A stretch of 35,881 nt of DNA from assembly GCA_012516175.1 (NCBI GenBank), contig JAAYWZ010000089.1, positions 1 through 35,881 on the forward strand, written 5' to 3'. How positions within the stretch are numbered: the stretch's first letter is position 1; the number at the start of each line of letters is the position of its first letter. Below the pieces are notes generated by a model. That model saw only the letters and a list, made by a program, of their open reading frames with translations, did not search any database and had not been told where the DNA came from. The stretch is from Bacilli bacterium (lineage in GTDB: Bacteria; Bacillota_I; Bacilli_A; Haloplasmatales; Haloplasmataceae). Shown piece after piece: positions 25,239-33,615 of this stretch. The translations under genes were made by a program, and so were the position numbers.

Positions 25239-25676
25239 TTAATTTACTTTCTTCACAATTAGTTTAACACCGCTAATCTCGACAATTTCTACTACAGCAT
25301 CTTTTTCTATAATTTGCCCATCAACACTTTTAGCGGTCCAGTATGTGCCATCAATCTTAATTTCACCATAATTGAATTCATCTATTTTTTGTGTCACTAC
25401 TGCGCGCCTTCCAATTAAAGAGTTCACATTAGTCTTCACTTGTGAAGCCCTTAATTTCTTTACCGCATAATTTCTTATGGTAAAGAACATTAAGAGAGAA
25501 ACAACGATAAACACTAAGAATTGTAGCCACACCATTTCTGGCACAATTAGTGCTACTACTAAACTTGCGAGAGCACCACCCGCAAACCAAATGGTAATTA
25601 GATTTAACGTAACTGCTTCAACCACAATGAATACTATTGCCACAAGAAACCAAATAAATGGTATAATCCAATACAT
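25239..25676 (-). CDS. NfeD-family membrane protein
   Basis: This short-form NfeD protein has 145 aa: about three membrane segments (about 3-70), then an OB-fold (about 85-145, IGRRAVVTQKIDEFNYGEIKIDGTYW). The start at 25676 (MYWIIPFIW) has GAGGTGAG 5 nt upstream. A longer frame from 25715 gives a polar unconserved extension that runs over the promoter. It forms an operon with the SPFH gene, as is typical. Confidence 0.9.
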   Translation of the reverse strand: MYWIIPFIWFLVAIVFIVVEAVTLNLITIWFAGGALASLVVALIVPEMVWLQFLVFIVVSLLMFFTIRNYAVKKLRASQVKTNVNSLIGRRAVVTQKIDEFNYGEIKIDGTYWTAKSVDGQIIEKDAVVEIVEISGVKLIVKKVN

Positions 25677-25713
25677 CTTACTCACCTCACTACTCCTGTT
25701 TATTTCCACTTTC

Positions 25714-25741
25714 ATTATATGATTTAAAAAATAAAAGTAAA
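25714..25741 (-). promoter_or_regulatory. Sigma-A promoter for nfeD-SPFH
   Basis: Minus-strand TTTACT (25741-25736) and TATAAT (25719-25714) are 16 bp apart, about 38 nt before the chosen NfeD ATG. Confidence 0.52.
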
Positions 25742-25797
25742 GAAATCTGAATATTTTGAAAGAAGTAGCTATTCTATCCCCCTTTTTCTTTAAATAT

Positions 25798-27015
25798 TCA
25801 TATCTTATATTTTTCCGCTAATTCAAGTGCCTTTTTATATTTCTTCTTTGCTTTATAGTCATTATATAATTCGATTAAAATAAGCCTTTGAATGAGATAA
25901 TCATACATATTAAGTTTTCCTTCAATGTTTTCTTCAAAAAAGATTTCTTTATCATCTGTTTTAAAAAACCGATAAAGATCTAGATATTTATCACTAAGTA
26001 ACTCTTCATCGACATCTTGATTCAGTTTTAATTTAACCATTACTTTTAGTAATCTGCTGAGTTCATCATCTCTAATCAAAGATACCTCATCTATATAAGT
26101 GATAGCTTCATGGTATTTATTGGTGAGATATAGATTCACAATATAAAGGGTATAAATTGGTACTAATAATTCTCTTTTGTGTAGATTTTGCGCAATATCT
26201 AAAGCTTTATTTAACATGAGATAACTAACATCATATTCCTTGTTTAAGGTGTAAAGCAGGCCATAATATAAATAGATTTTACCCAATGTAATCTTATTGT
26301 TTGTATTTAGATATAGCCCTAAAGCCCTGCCCAAATAATAACTAGCTTGAATATAATATTGGCGTTTAATCTCATTAATCGCAATATCTAGATAAATCAC
26401 TTGATTATTTAGTCCATTTTTATGCATATGTTCAAGACTTAATAAATAATATTTATTAGCCACATCATATTTATTAATTGCGTAATAATATTTTCCCAAA
26501 TAATGTAAAGTAAGTGTTAGTAATTTCGGGGGTAGGGCATCAATTGTTTTTTCTACATGCTCAAGTAAAGACGAAGCTTCCTCAACGTCCTCATTCAAAA
26601 TTGTCAAGATAAATTCTAAAGCATAATTGTAGTGGGTGTAAATGATGTTATTCTTAAACACATTTTGAAAATGATTAATCATTAAGACATACTCATTATA
26701 ATTAATCGCTAACTGATCATTATTTTGATACTCATAAATGTATTCATAATATGATTCAAATGTCACAATTTCCTTAGTTGATACTTTTTCATAGTTTAAA
26801 TATAGTTTATCTAATAATAACCAATAGATTTCATAGTCTTTTAATGGTTCACCATTTTCTAAACGCGATAATTGCGCTTGTGAGCATACCCCTCGACAAA
26901 AATTAACTTGTTTAAAATTTTCATTATCAGCACGATTACTACGGAAATAAGAAGTGCGATAATAATAGATTAATAATCCTAATTGACGTTTTTCTTCATC
27001 ATTTAATCTTTTCAT
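25798..27015 (-). CDS. XRE-type transcription regulator with TPR-like C-terminal region
   Basis: The 405-aa protein starts with an HTH (about 10-75). NFCRGVCSQAQLSRLENGEPL matches the GICSxSxLSKIENG form seen in XRE regulators with helical-repeat sensors. Residues about 110-400 are all helical and hold several TPR-like units, for example YLGRALGLYLNTNNKITLGK and YLMLNKALDIAQNL. Such regulators often bind a peptide or other small ligand (RNPP-like); the ligand here is unknown. It lacks any enzyme motif. It is divergent from the MntP/YtaF-like gene with only 29 bp between, so promoters must overlap or lie inside the genes. Control of that neighbour is a reasonable guess. Confidence 0.78.
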   Translation of the reverse strand: MKRLNDEEKRQLGLLIYYYRTSYFRSNRADNENFKQVNFCRGVCSQAQLSRLENGEPLKDYEIYWLLLDKLYLNYEKVSTKEIVTFESYYEYIYEYQNNDQLAINYNEYVLMINHFQNVFKNNIIYTHYNYALEFILTILNEDVEEASSLLEHVEKTIDALPPKLLTLTLHYLGKYYYAINKYDVANKYYLLSLEHMHKNGLNNQVIYLDIAINEIKRQYYIQASYYLGRALGLYLNTNNKITLGKIYLYYGLLYTLNKEYDVSYLMLNKALDIAQNLHKRELLVPIYTLYIVNLYLTNKYHEAITYIDEVSLIRDDELSRLLKVMVKLKLNQDVDEELLSDKYLDLYRFFKTDDKEIFFEENIEGKLNMYDYLIQRLILIELYNDYKAKKKYKKALELAEKYKI

Positions 27016-27044
27016 ATTACCACCCTATCAGTTTGAGGAAGATT

Positions 27045-27614
27045 ATGGTTGATGTGATTATTTCCTGTTTTTATGGTATTACTTTAGGTATAACCTTAAG
27101 TATCGATGTCTTTATGTTTAGTCTACTATTTGGTTCAACAATTAAATATCGTCGTGAACGAATATTCACAAGCATCATTGTTGGATTTTTTCATTTCATC
27201 CTAACCCTATGTGGATATTACCTAACAAATTTTCTCTTTACTCATACTAATCTATATCAGTATATCGAGCATCGCATAGAATTTCTCGCTTTTATCATCC
27301 TCGTATTTTTAGGTCTCATGATGATCAATAAGAAGGATAACGACGTTAAATACGATATCTCTTTTTTTCTCCATAAATGCCTTTTCGCCTTTTCCGTAAG
27401 TGTTGATAGTTTCTTTATGGGTATCGCTTTAAAGGCTATTGACCACATCATTATTTTAATTTCCGCTCCCTTATTTGCTTGTGTTAGTTGTCTATTAACT
27501 TTTATTGCCTTAAATGTCAGTAAGAGAACTAGTAATAAATTCATCGATATTAATTTAAATATCTATGCAGGAATTCTCTTAATCATCCTCGCTATTATAT
27601 CGTTATTTATTTAA
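27045..27614 (+). CDS. MntP/YtaF-like membrane protein (DUF204-type)
   Basis: This 189-aa protein has about six membrane segments in two related halves. Each half begins with an Asp-bearing helix: GITLSIDVFMFSLLFG (about 13-28) and FSVSVDSFFMGIALKA (about 115-130). This pattern is typical of MntP manganese exporters and the sporulation protein YtaF, which share the fold. I cannot choose between them. No yybP-ykoY-type Mn riboswitch fits in the short upstream gap. The ATG at 27045 with GAGG 7-8 nt upstream is preferred to a TTG at 27033. Confidence 0.78.
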   Translation: MVDVIISCFYGITLGITLSIDVFMFSLLFGSTIKYRRERIFTSIIVGFFHFILTLCGYYLTNFLFTHTNLYQYIEHRIEFLAFIILVFLGLMMINKKDNDVKYDISFFLHKCLFAFSVSVDSFFMGIALKAIDHIIILISAPLFACVSCLLTFIALNVSKRTSNKFIDINLNIYAGILLIILAIISLFI

Positions 27615-27664
27615 TTATATAACATAATAATTAAAAAAGAGTCGAATAGATAAATATTTAGAGA

Positions 27665-27700
27665 AAAAATGAAGATATGTGTTACCATATCTTCATTTTT
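27665..27700. terminator. Bidirectional terminator between the YtaF-like gene and the amidohydrolase
   Basis: AAAAATGAAGATATG (27665-27679) pairs over 15 bp with CATATCTTCATTTTT (27686-27700) around a 6-nt loop. T tracts face both ways, so it serves both convergent genes. Confidence 0.92.
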
Positions 27701-27708
27701 CTATTCTA

Positions 27709-28871
27709 TTATTGTTTATTATAGACTATGTCACCATTAACAATCGTTGTATAAACAAAATTTTGAATATTAAGTGCATCCCCGCTCCAGATTACCACAT
27801 CAGCATCTTTATCAACTTCTATTGACCCAACACGGTTCGCAATTCCCATGATTTCCGCAGGGTTAATGGTAATCGCTTTAAGCGCTTCATAGGAATCCAT
27901 TCCTGCTGCCACCGCATAAGAAGCACACATGTTAAGATGATGTAAGGGGATTACAGGACATCGGTATTAATAGCCACTTTAACTCCCGCTTCTTGGAGGA
28001 TTTTCGGAGTAATAAAGGATTTTTCTTTTAATTCAAACTTGGAGCGGTTACCGAAACTTGGCCCCACAATCGCTGGATAACCTTCCTTAGCAAGGATATC
28101 AGCAATTAAGTGGCCTTCCGTACAATGGTCAAGCGTTAACCGTAAATTAAATTCTTTCGCAATCCTAATAGCAGTAAAAATATCATCAGCTCGATGGGCA
28201 TGCGCTTTTAATGGTACTTCTCGTTTAAGTAGGGGAATAAGCGCTTCATATTGCATGTTGAAAGCAGGTAACTTACTTTCATCATCCTTACTCTTTTCTT
28301 TCTTTTCCATGTATTCTTTGGCTTTATAAAGGGTGTCTCTTAATCGCGCTGCGGTCCCCATTCTTGTTTCTGGTCCTTTACCACGATAACACCGCTTCGG
28401 GTTTTCCCCAAAAGCACATTTCATCGCAGAGTAAGGATTTACCACCATATCATCAACACGACGTCCTGCTAATTTGATAATCGCAAATTGTCATCCAATC
28501 ACATTGGCACTACCAGGTCCTGTATGCGCAATTGTTACGCCGCCTTGTAGTGCTTCTGTAAACGCGATATCCATGGGGTTAATCCCATCAATCGCCCGGA
28601 GTTCTGGGGTTATGGGGTTAGTAATTTCATTCCCATCATTACCTTCAAAGCCAATCGCTTCTTCAAATAAGCCGATGTGACAATGCGCATCGATAAATCC
28701 AGGGTAGATATGTTTACCACTTGCATCGATGACAGTAGCTGCATCTGTCATAGAAAGATCTTTGCCTATAGCTTTGATCTTTGTACCTTCAATTAAGATA
28801 TCGACATTTTCTAAAATGCCTTCCTGCCCCATAGTAAAGACTTTCTGAGCATTCTTAATCAATATCATCAT
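27709..28871 (-). pseudogene. Imidazolonepropionase-like amidohydrolase, broken by a nonsense codon and a frameshift
   Basis: Three consecutive frames together rebuild a full-length metal-dependent amidohydrolase of about 387 aa. The first part holds the metal motif DAHCHIG, the second HAHRADDI and DHCTEGH, the third the C-terminal NPAEIMGIANRVGSIE and DADVVIW segments. After GPGSANVIG an in-frame TGA (28493-28491) replaces what the family has as a second Gly (GGA to TGA), and the frame then goes on as QFAIIKLAGRRVDDM. Near 27955-27958 one base is missing, so INTDV runs into a TAA; restoring one C gives VPVIPLHHLNMCASYAVA. A GGGAG ribosome-binding site precedes the ATG. Sequencing error cannot be excluded. 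It lies downstream of the NUDIX gene. Confidence 0.88.
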
Positions 28872-28894
28872 TCTTCTCTCCCATCTCTATTTAC

Positions 28895-29362
28895 TTAATC
28901 TAATTCTTGTCTACTTACATTATGGGTTATTATTTGAGTATCACTAGATGTGTCTAAATCACTTAAGAGGAATTCCGGTTTAAAGTTAACATTTATAAGT
29001 TCTTTATAAGGTACAAAACTAAAACTTTTATGCGGTTCTTGTTTACTTTGGGTATTAACATCTTTGATTTCTTCATTAACCTCGCATAAATAGACTAGTA
29101 ATAATTCATGGTAGTGATCTTCACCATAATCGAAAAAGTTCTCATTAATCGATAATAACTTCACGATATTAATCTCAACATTTAATTCTTCTTTCACAAT
29201 ACGTTTTAACGCTTTCTCTGTGGTTTCCCCAAAGAGGACTCTTCCACCTGGTAAAGTATAAAAATCACCATCCCATGAAAGAAGTATCTTATCATCTTTT
29301 TTTATGACGGAAGCTACACGTAGATTAAAACATTTATTATCATGACGGAAGTTGATATACAT
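28895..29362 (-). CDS. NUDIX hydrolase-family protein with an altered Nudix box
   Basis: The 155-aa protein has the Nudix region GGRVLFGETTEKALKRIVKE followed by ELN, flanked by the usual strands (KILLSWDGDFYTLPGG). The catalytic Glu pair in KEEL is present, but the preceding RE of the REUxEE motif reads RI. Activity may therefore be changed. NUDIX proteins cleave nucleoside diphosphate linkages; the substrate is unknown. The ATG at 29362 has GGAGG 7 nt upstream; an ATG two codons earlier is too close to it. It sits 13 nt after the U32 gene. Confidence 0.84.
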   Translation of the reverse strand: MYINFRHDNKCFNLRVASVIKKDDKILLSWDGDFYTLPGGRVLFGETTEKALKRIVKEELNVEINIVKLLSINENFFDYGEDHYHELLLVYLCEVNEEIKDVNTQSKQEPHKSFSFVPYKELINVNFKPEFLLSDLDTSSDTQIITHNVSRQELD

Positions 29363-29375
29363 AACCATACCTCCT

Positions 29376-31685
29376 TTACATAATTGCTTTATTAAAATAG
29401 CCTCTCGTATAATTATTGTTTACTTTATTTTTAGTTATGATTTCCTCAATTGAATTAATATTATTATTCATGATTAACTCTTGGTAAGCTTTAATAACCG
29501 TGAGAGATTCTTGATAATCTTCACAAGTAAGATTTATCCTAAACTTTTTATATCCATAGTCTTTTAATTTTAATACTTCTTTAGACAGGATTAAGTTTTT
29601 ACTATTATAAATATGCATTTTGCACGCTTTATCCATTCTAATCGGAAAATATTCATTAATTTCATCAATAAAATAATAATGTTTTGAATTATTTCTTGGA
29701 CAGTGTTTACAACCGTTTATACTACTGAAAAGACAATACTTTGTAATCATAACTTCTTGATACCCATAAACTATGATTTCTAACTTGGTTTTATCAGAAT
29801 AGCGTAAATTCTTAAATGCTGCTTCATTCATTTCTAGAGATAAAGTAACTCTACTAACGTTATTAAAAAGTAAATAATTAATCGTTTCTGAATTAACCAC
29901 ATTGAAATTATAGTTAGAAATAACCTCATATTTATGGTTAAGTGCCTTATATAGAGCACCTAAGTCTGAGATAACTAGTTTCCGATTAGGTAAGGCTTGA
30001 TCTTGATGATTAATCCGCCTTTTTACTAGATAAGCATCATCATCTACTAATTTTACAATATCTTCATCAACATAGATGCGTTTTATTCCACTGTCTTTCG
30101 CTGCTCGATACTGATCATATGTTTCACAATAGACCGCTAACTCTAATTCTTCATTAAATCTCCTATAATCTTCTTCATGATACTTATAAGTTAACGGTGG
30201 TCTTCGCTTATGATGGGTTTCTCTCAGTTTAATTAATGCATCTACCGCTTTACGCCGCAACTCATTTAAGGCACTAGTAACCACAAAGATATTCGCATCA
30301 CGCTTAATATCTAAATTATTTAAAACAAAATGGGTATTACCTAACTTACCTATTTGTGCTGTAATTCTTTCACTATCTAGAGTTTGATTGATGCTTGGTT
30401 GTACAATAAAGTCACTTTCTATAGTGATTTCATTTTGTCTATCATCAATTAAAGTAAGTTTAGCTTTTTGATTAATAAATAATTCAATACTGCCATTAAT
30501 AGGAATCTTAGGAAGTTCAAAATCCTGCACACTTGTTTCTAACATTACATCTTTTGTCTTATAAACTTCATCATTTAGGATAACTGGATTAGCTACTTCA
30601 ATGGTCGCAAGGTCATTATCTAGGCTTAATTTTGTCACTACTAAACCAAGATTAGACTTATTAAAGTAAATACCATCCCCAACATGTAAGGGTAAATCTA
30701 GTTTTATAGTTACCTTATTTCCTTTAACTCCAACAACCTTACCACATTTTACCCCCGCATTATTGTTCTTATCGTGGTTAATGAAATCTTTACTAGTCGC
30801 ATTAAAGATGAATCCTTTTGTAAAACCACGGTTAAAGATTTGTCTAAGTTCATGTAAATCTTTCTCAGTAATTTGAATCTTACCAGTTGCATAATAACTA
30901 TCGATCGCTTTTCGGTAAGTTGAAACCACCACAGCTACATACTCAGGGTCCTTCATCCGTCCTTCAATTTTGAGTGAACTGACACCCGCTTCAATAATCT
31001 CCGCTAGATTTTCGATTGTGTTTAAATCTTTTGGACTAATTAAATACTTGTTTTTGATAAGTACATTGTCTTCTTCCATTAAACTATAACGTTTCCTACA
31101 AGGTTGAGCACAGCGACCGCGGTTTCCACTCCGACCACCAATCAAACTACTCATCAAACATTGCCCTGAGTAACAGACACATAAAGCACCATGAATAAAG
31201 ACTTCGGTTTCAATGCCAACTTCATCATTTATGTGCTTTATCTCATCAATAGTGTTTTCTCGTGCTAAAACGACTCTACTTAGTCCTTCATCTTTAAGAA
31301 GTTTAACCCCTGAAGGGTTATGAACAGTCATCTGAGTAGAAGCATGAAGCGGCAAATCAGGATAATGCTTTCTAATTGTTTTTAGTAAGCCTAAATCTTG
31401 CACAATGATGGCATCGACATCATGGTGATAGAGGAAATCGATGAACTTTAGTACCTCTGTAAATTCATAATCATAGATTAAGGTATTTACAGTCACATAT
31501 ACTTTAACGTTATATAAATGACTAAGTTTAATAGTTTCAACAATCTCTTCATTAGTAAAGTTTTTGGCATATGCTCGAGCACCAAATTGATTGCCACCTA
31601 AATAAACTGCATCAGCGCCACAAGCTATTGCCATTTTCAAAGCTGCCATTGAACCACATGGTGCTAGTAATTCTACTTTTTTCAT
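29376..31685 (-). CDS. Peptidase U32-family protein, RlhA-like, with C-terminal DUF3656-type region
   Basis: Despite the name, several U32 proteins act in RNA hydroxylation: TrhP on tRNA, RlhA on 23S C2501. The 769-aa protein opens with VELLAPCGSMAALKMAI. It carries the U32 signature around residues 165-200: EVFIHGALCVCYSGQC, then RSGNRGRCAQPCR, with the cluster-type Cys residues. A long C-terminal region ends with another Cys group (GCKHCPRN, DKACKMH). Length and the second half resemble the longer RlhA/DUF3656 group. The start at 31685 has AGGG upstream; a TTG two codons earlier is the alternative. The VIT1-type gene lies 15 nt upstream. Confidence 0.92.
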   Translation of the reverse strand: MKKVELLAPCGSMAALKMAIACGADAVYLGGNQFGARAYAKNFTNEEIVETIKLSHLYNVKVYVTVNTLIYDYEFTEVLKFIDFLYHHDVDAIIVQDLGLLKTIRKHYPDLPLHASTQMTVHNPSGVKLLKDEGLSRVVLARENTIDEIKHINDEVGIETEVFIHGALCVCYSGQCLMSSLIGGRSGNRGRCAQPCRKRYSLMEEDNVLIKNKYLISPKDLNTIENLAEIIEAGVSSLKIEGRMKDPEYVAVVVSTYRKAIDSYYATGKIQITEKDLHELRQIFNRGFTKGFIFNATSKDFINHDKNNNAGVKCGKVVGVKGNKVTIKLDLPLHVGDGIYFNKSNLGLVVTKLSLDNDLATIEVANPVILNDEVYKTKDVMLETSVQDFELPKIPINGSIELFINQKAKLTLIDDRQNEITIESDFIVQPSINQTLDSERITAQIGKLGNTHFVLNNLDIKRDANIFVVTSALNELRRKAVDALIKLRETHHKRRPPLTYKYHEEDYRRFNEELELAVYCETYDQYRAAKDSGIKRIYVDEDIVKLVDDDAYLVKRRINHQDQALPNRKLVISDLGALYKALNHKYEVISNYNFNVVNSETINYLLFNNVSRVTLSLEMNEAAFKNLRYSDKTKLEIIVYGYQEVMITKYCLFSSINGCKHCPRNNSKHYYFIDEINEYFPIRMDKACKMHIYNSKNLILSKEVLKLKDYGYKKFRINLTCEDYQESLTVIKAYQELIMNNNINSIEEIITKNKVNNNYTRGYFNKAIM

Positions 31686-31700
31686 TGACAATCCCTTTAA

Positions 31701-32561
31701 TTATTTAGAAATTATAGCCTCCGCAAAGTAACCAATCACAAAGGATAATGCGGCTACCCCTAAACTAATCGTAATCATTTCAAAGAACCGCTTCTTAAAG
31801 GAATAATCCTTAGCGACAGAAATGTAAAAGTTAAAGACAAAAATAATAAGTACAACTACAATAATAGTTACTAGTAAACTGATTAAAGAAGTAGTAAATA
31901 AGAAGTAGGGTAAAATCATAAAGATAACTGCTAAGATATACGCAAAACCTGTATATAAGGCTGATTTTAACGCAAAGCTCTTACTTTCTTCTTCCTTCGA
32001 GGATAAATATTCACTCGAAGCCATTGATAAACTAGCCGCAATACCTGTAATTAATCCTGCCAGACCAACAGTTCTTGCATCACTTAAAGCTAATGTTAAC
32101 CCTGCTAAGGTTCCTGTTAATTCTACTAAAGCATCATTAAGCCCCAAAACAATTGAACTAACATACTTTAATTTTTCTTCATTTAATGCGTCTATTAATT
32201 GCTTTTCATGTTCTTCTTCATCAGCAATTAATCTTTCAATACCTTCAACTTTACCAATTAGTTCATGGTAAATCGATTGTTGTTTTTCTTCACCACGCTC
32301 TAAGAGTTTAATCCCGAAAGTTAAACCAAAGATGCGGGCTAAGAAAAAGAAAAACATGACAGTAAAGCGGTTGGGATTAACTTTTTGGTTGGTAATTTTT
32401 TCTAAAAATTGATAATGACGCAGTTCATCTAACGCTATTCTTTCCAATAGGGTTCTGTTATGTTCATCTTTTTGTCTTGTCGCAAGTTTAGAATAAACCA
32501 CATAGTCAGTAATTTCACGTTTTTGTAGGAATAATAAACCTTTAAAAATTCTTTTATCCAT
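31701..32561 (-). CDS. Ferritin-like plus VIT1/CCC1 membrane protein (MbfA-like)
   Basis: This 286-aa fusion has an N-terminal rubrerythrin/ferritin-like four-helix domain (about 1-135) with iron-ligand motifs in QKREITDYVVY, DELRHYQFLE and ADEEEHEKQL. The VIT1/CCC1 membrane domain (about 140-286) has VLGLNDALVELTGTLAGLT and ASLSMASSEYLSSK. Such MbfA-type proteins are thought to export iron or manganese from the cytosol, with the ferritin domain sensing or feeding the metal. About five membrane helices are seen. AGGAG lies 10-12 nt before the ATG. Confidence 0.9.
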   Translation of the reverse strand: MDKRIFKGLLFLQKREITDYVVYSKLATRQKDEHNRTLLERIALDELRHYQFLEKITNQKVNPNRFTVMFFFFLARIFGLTFGIKLLERGEEKQQSIYHELIGKVEGIERLIADEEEHEKQLIDALNEEKLKYVSSIVLGLNDALVELTGTLAGLTLALSDARTVGLAGLITGIAASLSMASSEYLSSKEEESKSFALKSALYTGFAYILAVIFMILPYFLFTTSLISLLVTIIVVVLIIFVFNFYISVAKDYSFKKRFFEMITISLGVAALSFVIGYFAEAIISK

Positions 32562-32599
32562 AATCTTCTACGTCTCCTTCTTTTTTCGTTATCGAATAT

Positions 32600-32608
32600 A
32601 TTCTACCA
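32600..32608 (-). promoter_or_regulatory. Possible extended -10 promoter for the MbfA-like operon
   Basis: Minus-strand TGGTAGAAT (TGn plus a 5/6 -10) lies 38 nt before the ATG. No good -35 is present at 16-18 bp. Confidence 0.4.
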
Positions 32609-32620
32609 CAATCTGAAAAC

Positions 32621-32645
32621 AAAAAAAACAACCGTTAAGGTTGTT
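32621..32645 (-). terminator. Terminator after the FAD oxidoreductase gene
   Basis: Minus-strand AACAACC (32645-32639) pairs with GGTTGTT (32633-32627) around a 5-nt loop, followed by a run of Ts. It overlaps the stop of the FAD gene and ends the HAD-flippase-FAD operon. Confidence 0.86.
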
Positions 32646-33553
32646 AAATTGATATTTTCCGCGCTTCTCCATCATACTCATAACGTCTTTGATAATTTTG
32701 AACAAGTATAAGGCCGCCAATTAAGGTAGGTAAAACAGTATCATTGGTGAGATTATAAGCGATGTAGGGATACTCTTCATCAATCGCTATATAAGGAGCA
32801 CTTTCTTCTATTACTTCTAAATCACTTTGGACATGATAAAATACTTTCTTATCTTCAAGATGCGGTATTAAAGTTAATCTACAACTACCCGCTGCTCTTT
32901 TTCCTTCTAATGTTACTTCATGTTCTGTAAACTCCGCAAAATAACTGTTAATTAAAAACAGAGTACTTAACTGGGGTTTGTCAAAGAAAAGTTCACTTTC
33001 TTTGCGATTCGTAAATATAAGTTTACCAGTTTCAATCACTTTACCAGTGTTAGTAATAATATGAATGTTTGTATTATCAAGTGAAATTTCTGTAATATCT
33101 TCTTTAGCGAAGATATCAATAGTGTTTTCTGGACATTTTTTGATTAAGGCTTGATAGAGTTTTTGCGGATTAATGCGCGCAGAACTTTCATAACTTAACA
33201 TTGATGTGTTAAAAGGAAATAGAAACCGCTCAGGTTGCACAAACTGATAATCTAGTTGCGGGCATCTGGTAAACTCACATCGATCATCTAAATCTTCAAC
33301 TAAACCCATCAAAAGATATTGTGCTTCTAGATTTAGTTGAAATAAATCTAGATGAAACATTTCAGGATAAAACTTAATTAGGCTTTGAAAATCCCGATCA
33401 AAATCACTTATCCCTTCATACTGGTAAGCATCGATACCCAAAGGGTCAACTATGATTACCTTTGCTTGATTTCGATGAAAAATATATCCAGTTAACAACC
33501 CTTGTAGTCCGCCACCGATAATTAAGACATCACAAGTTAACTTAGGGACACAT
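32644..33553 (-). pseudogene. DAO-type FAD-dependent oxidoreductase with a 1-nt insertion in codon 3
   Basis: The open frame runs back past its first usable start codon (TTG at 33498) and codes a dinucleotide-binding fold, CDVLIIGGGLQGLLTG, then a DAO-like chain including SSARINPQKLYQALI. No ATG, GTG or TTG lies in that frame upstream of the GGGLQG loop. An ATG at 33553 with GGAGG 8 nt upstream starts a different frame: ATG TGT CCC then TAA. Removing one C gives ATG TGT CCT AAG and joins the two, so the true N terminus is probably MCPKLTCDVLIIGGG. A start at the TTG would lose the FAD loop. The substrate is unknown. The flippase gene upstream shares the mRNA. Confidence 0.75.
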
Positions 33554-33560
33554 AATTATG

Positions 33561-33606
33561 ACCTCCAATAAACTTTCCCCTTATTATTATGGAAAAGATT
33601 GGAGGT
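33561..33606 (-). promoter_or_regulatory. Inverted repeat covering the FAD-gene ribosome-binding site
   Basis: ACCTCCAAT (33561-33569) pairs perfectly with ATTGGAGGT (33598-33606). Inside it CTTTCCC (33573-33579) faces GGAAAAG (33591-33597), a 7-bp inner stem with one G-U on the minus-strand RNA. The minus-strand Shine-Dalgarno GGAGG is in the downstream arm. Confidence 0.68.
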
Positions 33607-33615
33607 AATCATTTA

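Noticed and set aside
27016-27044. Mn-sensing yybP-ykoY riboswitch before the MntP/YtaF-like gene
   Set aside because: The gap is 29 bp and none of the conserved motif bases are seen.
28491-28493. In-frame TGA in the amidohydrolase as a selenocysteine codon or a sign of code 4
   Set aside because: The family has Gly at this place, no SECIS-like hairpin is evident just after it, other intact genes end in TGA, and a second lesion lies downstream.
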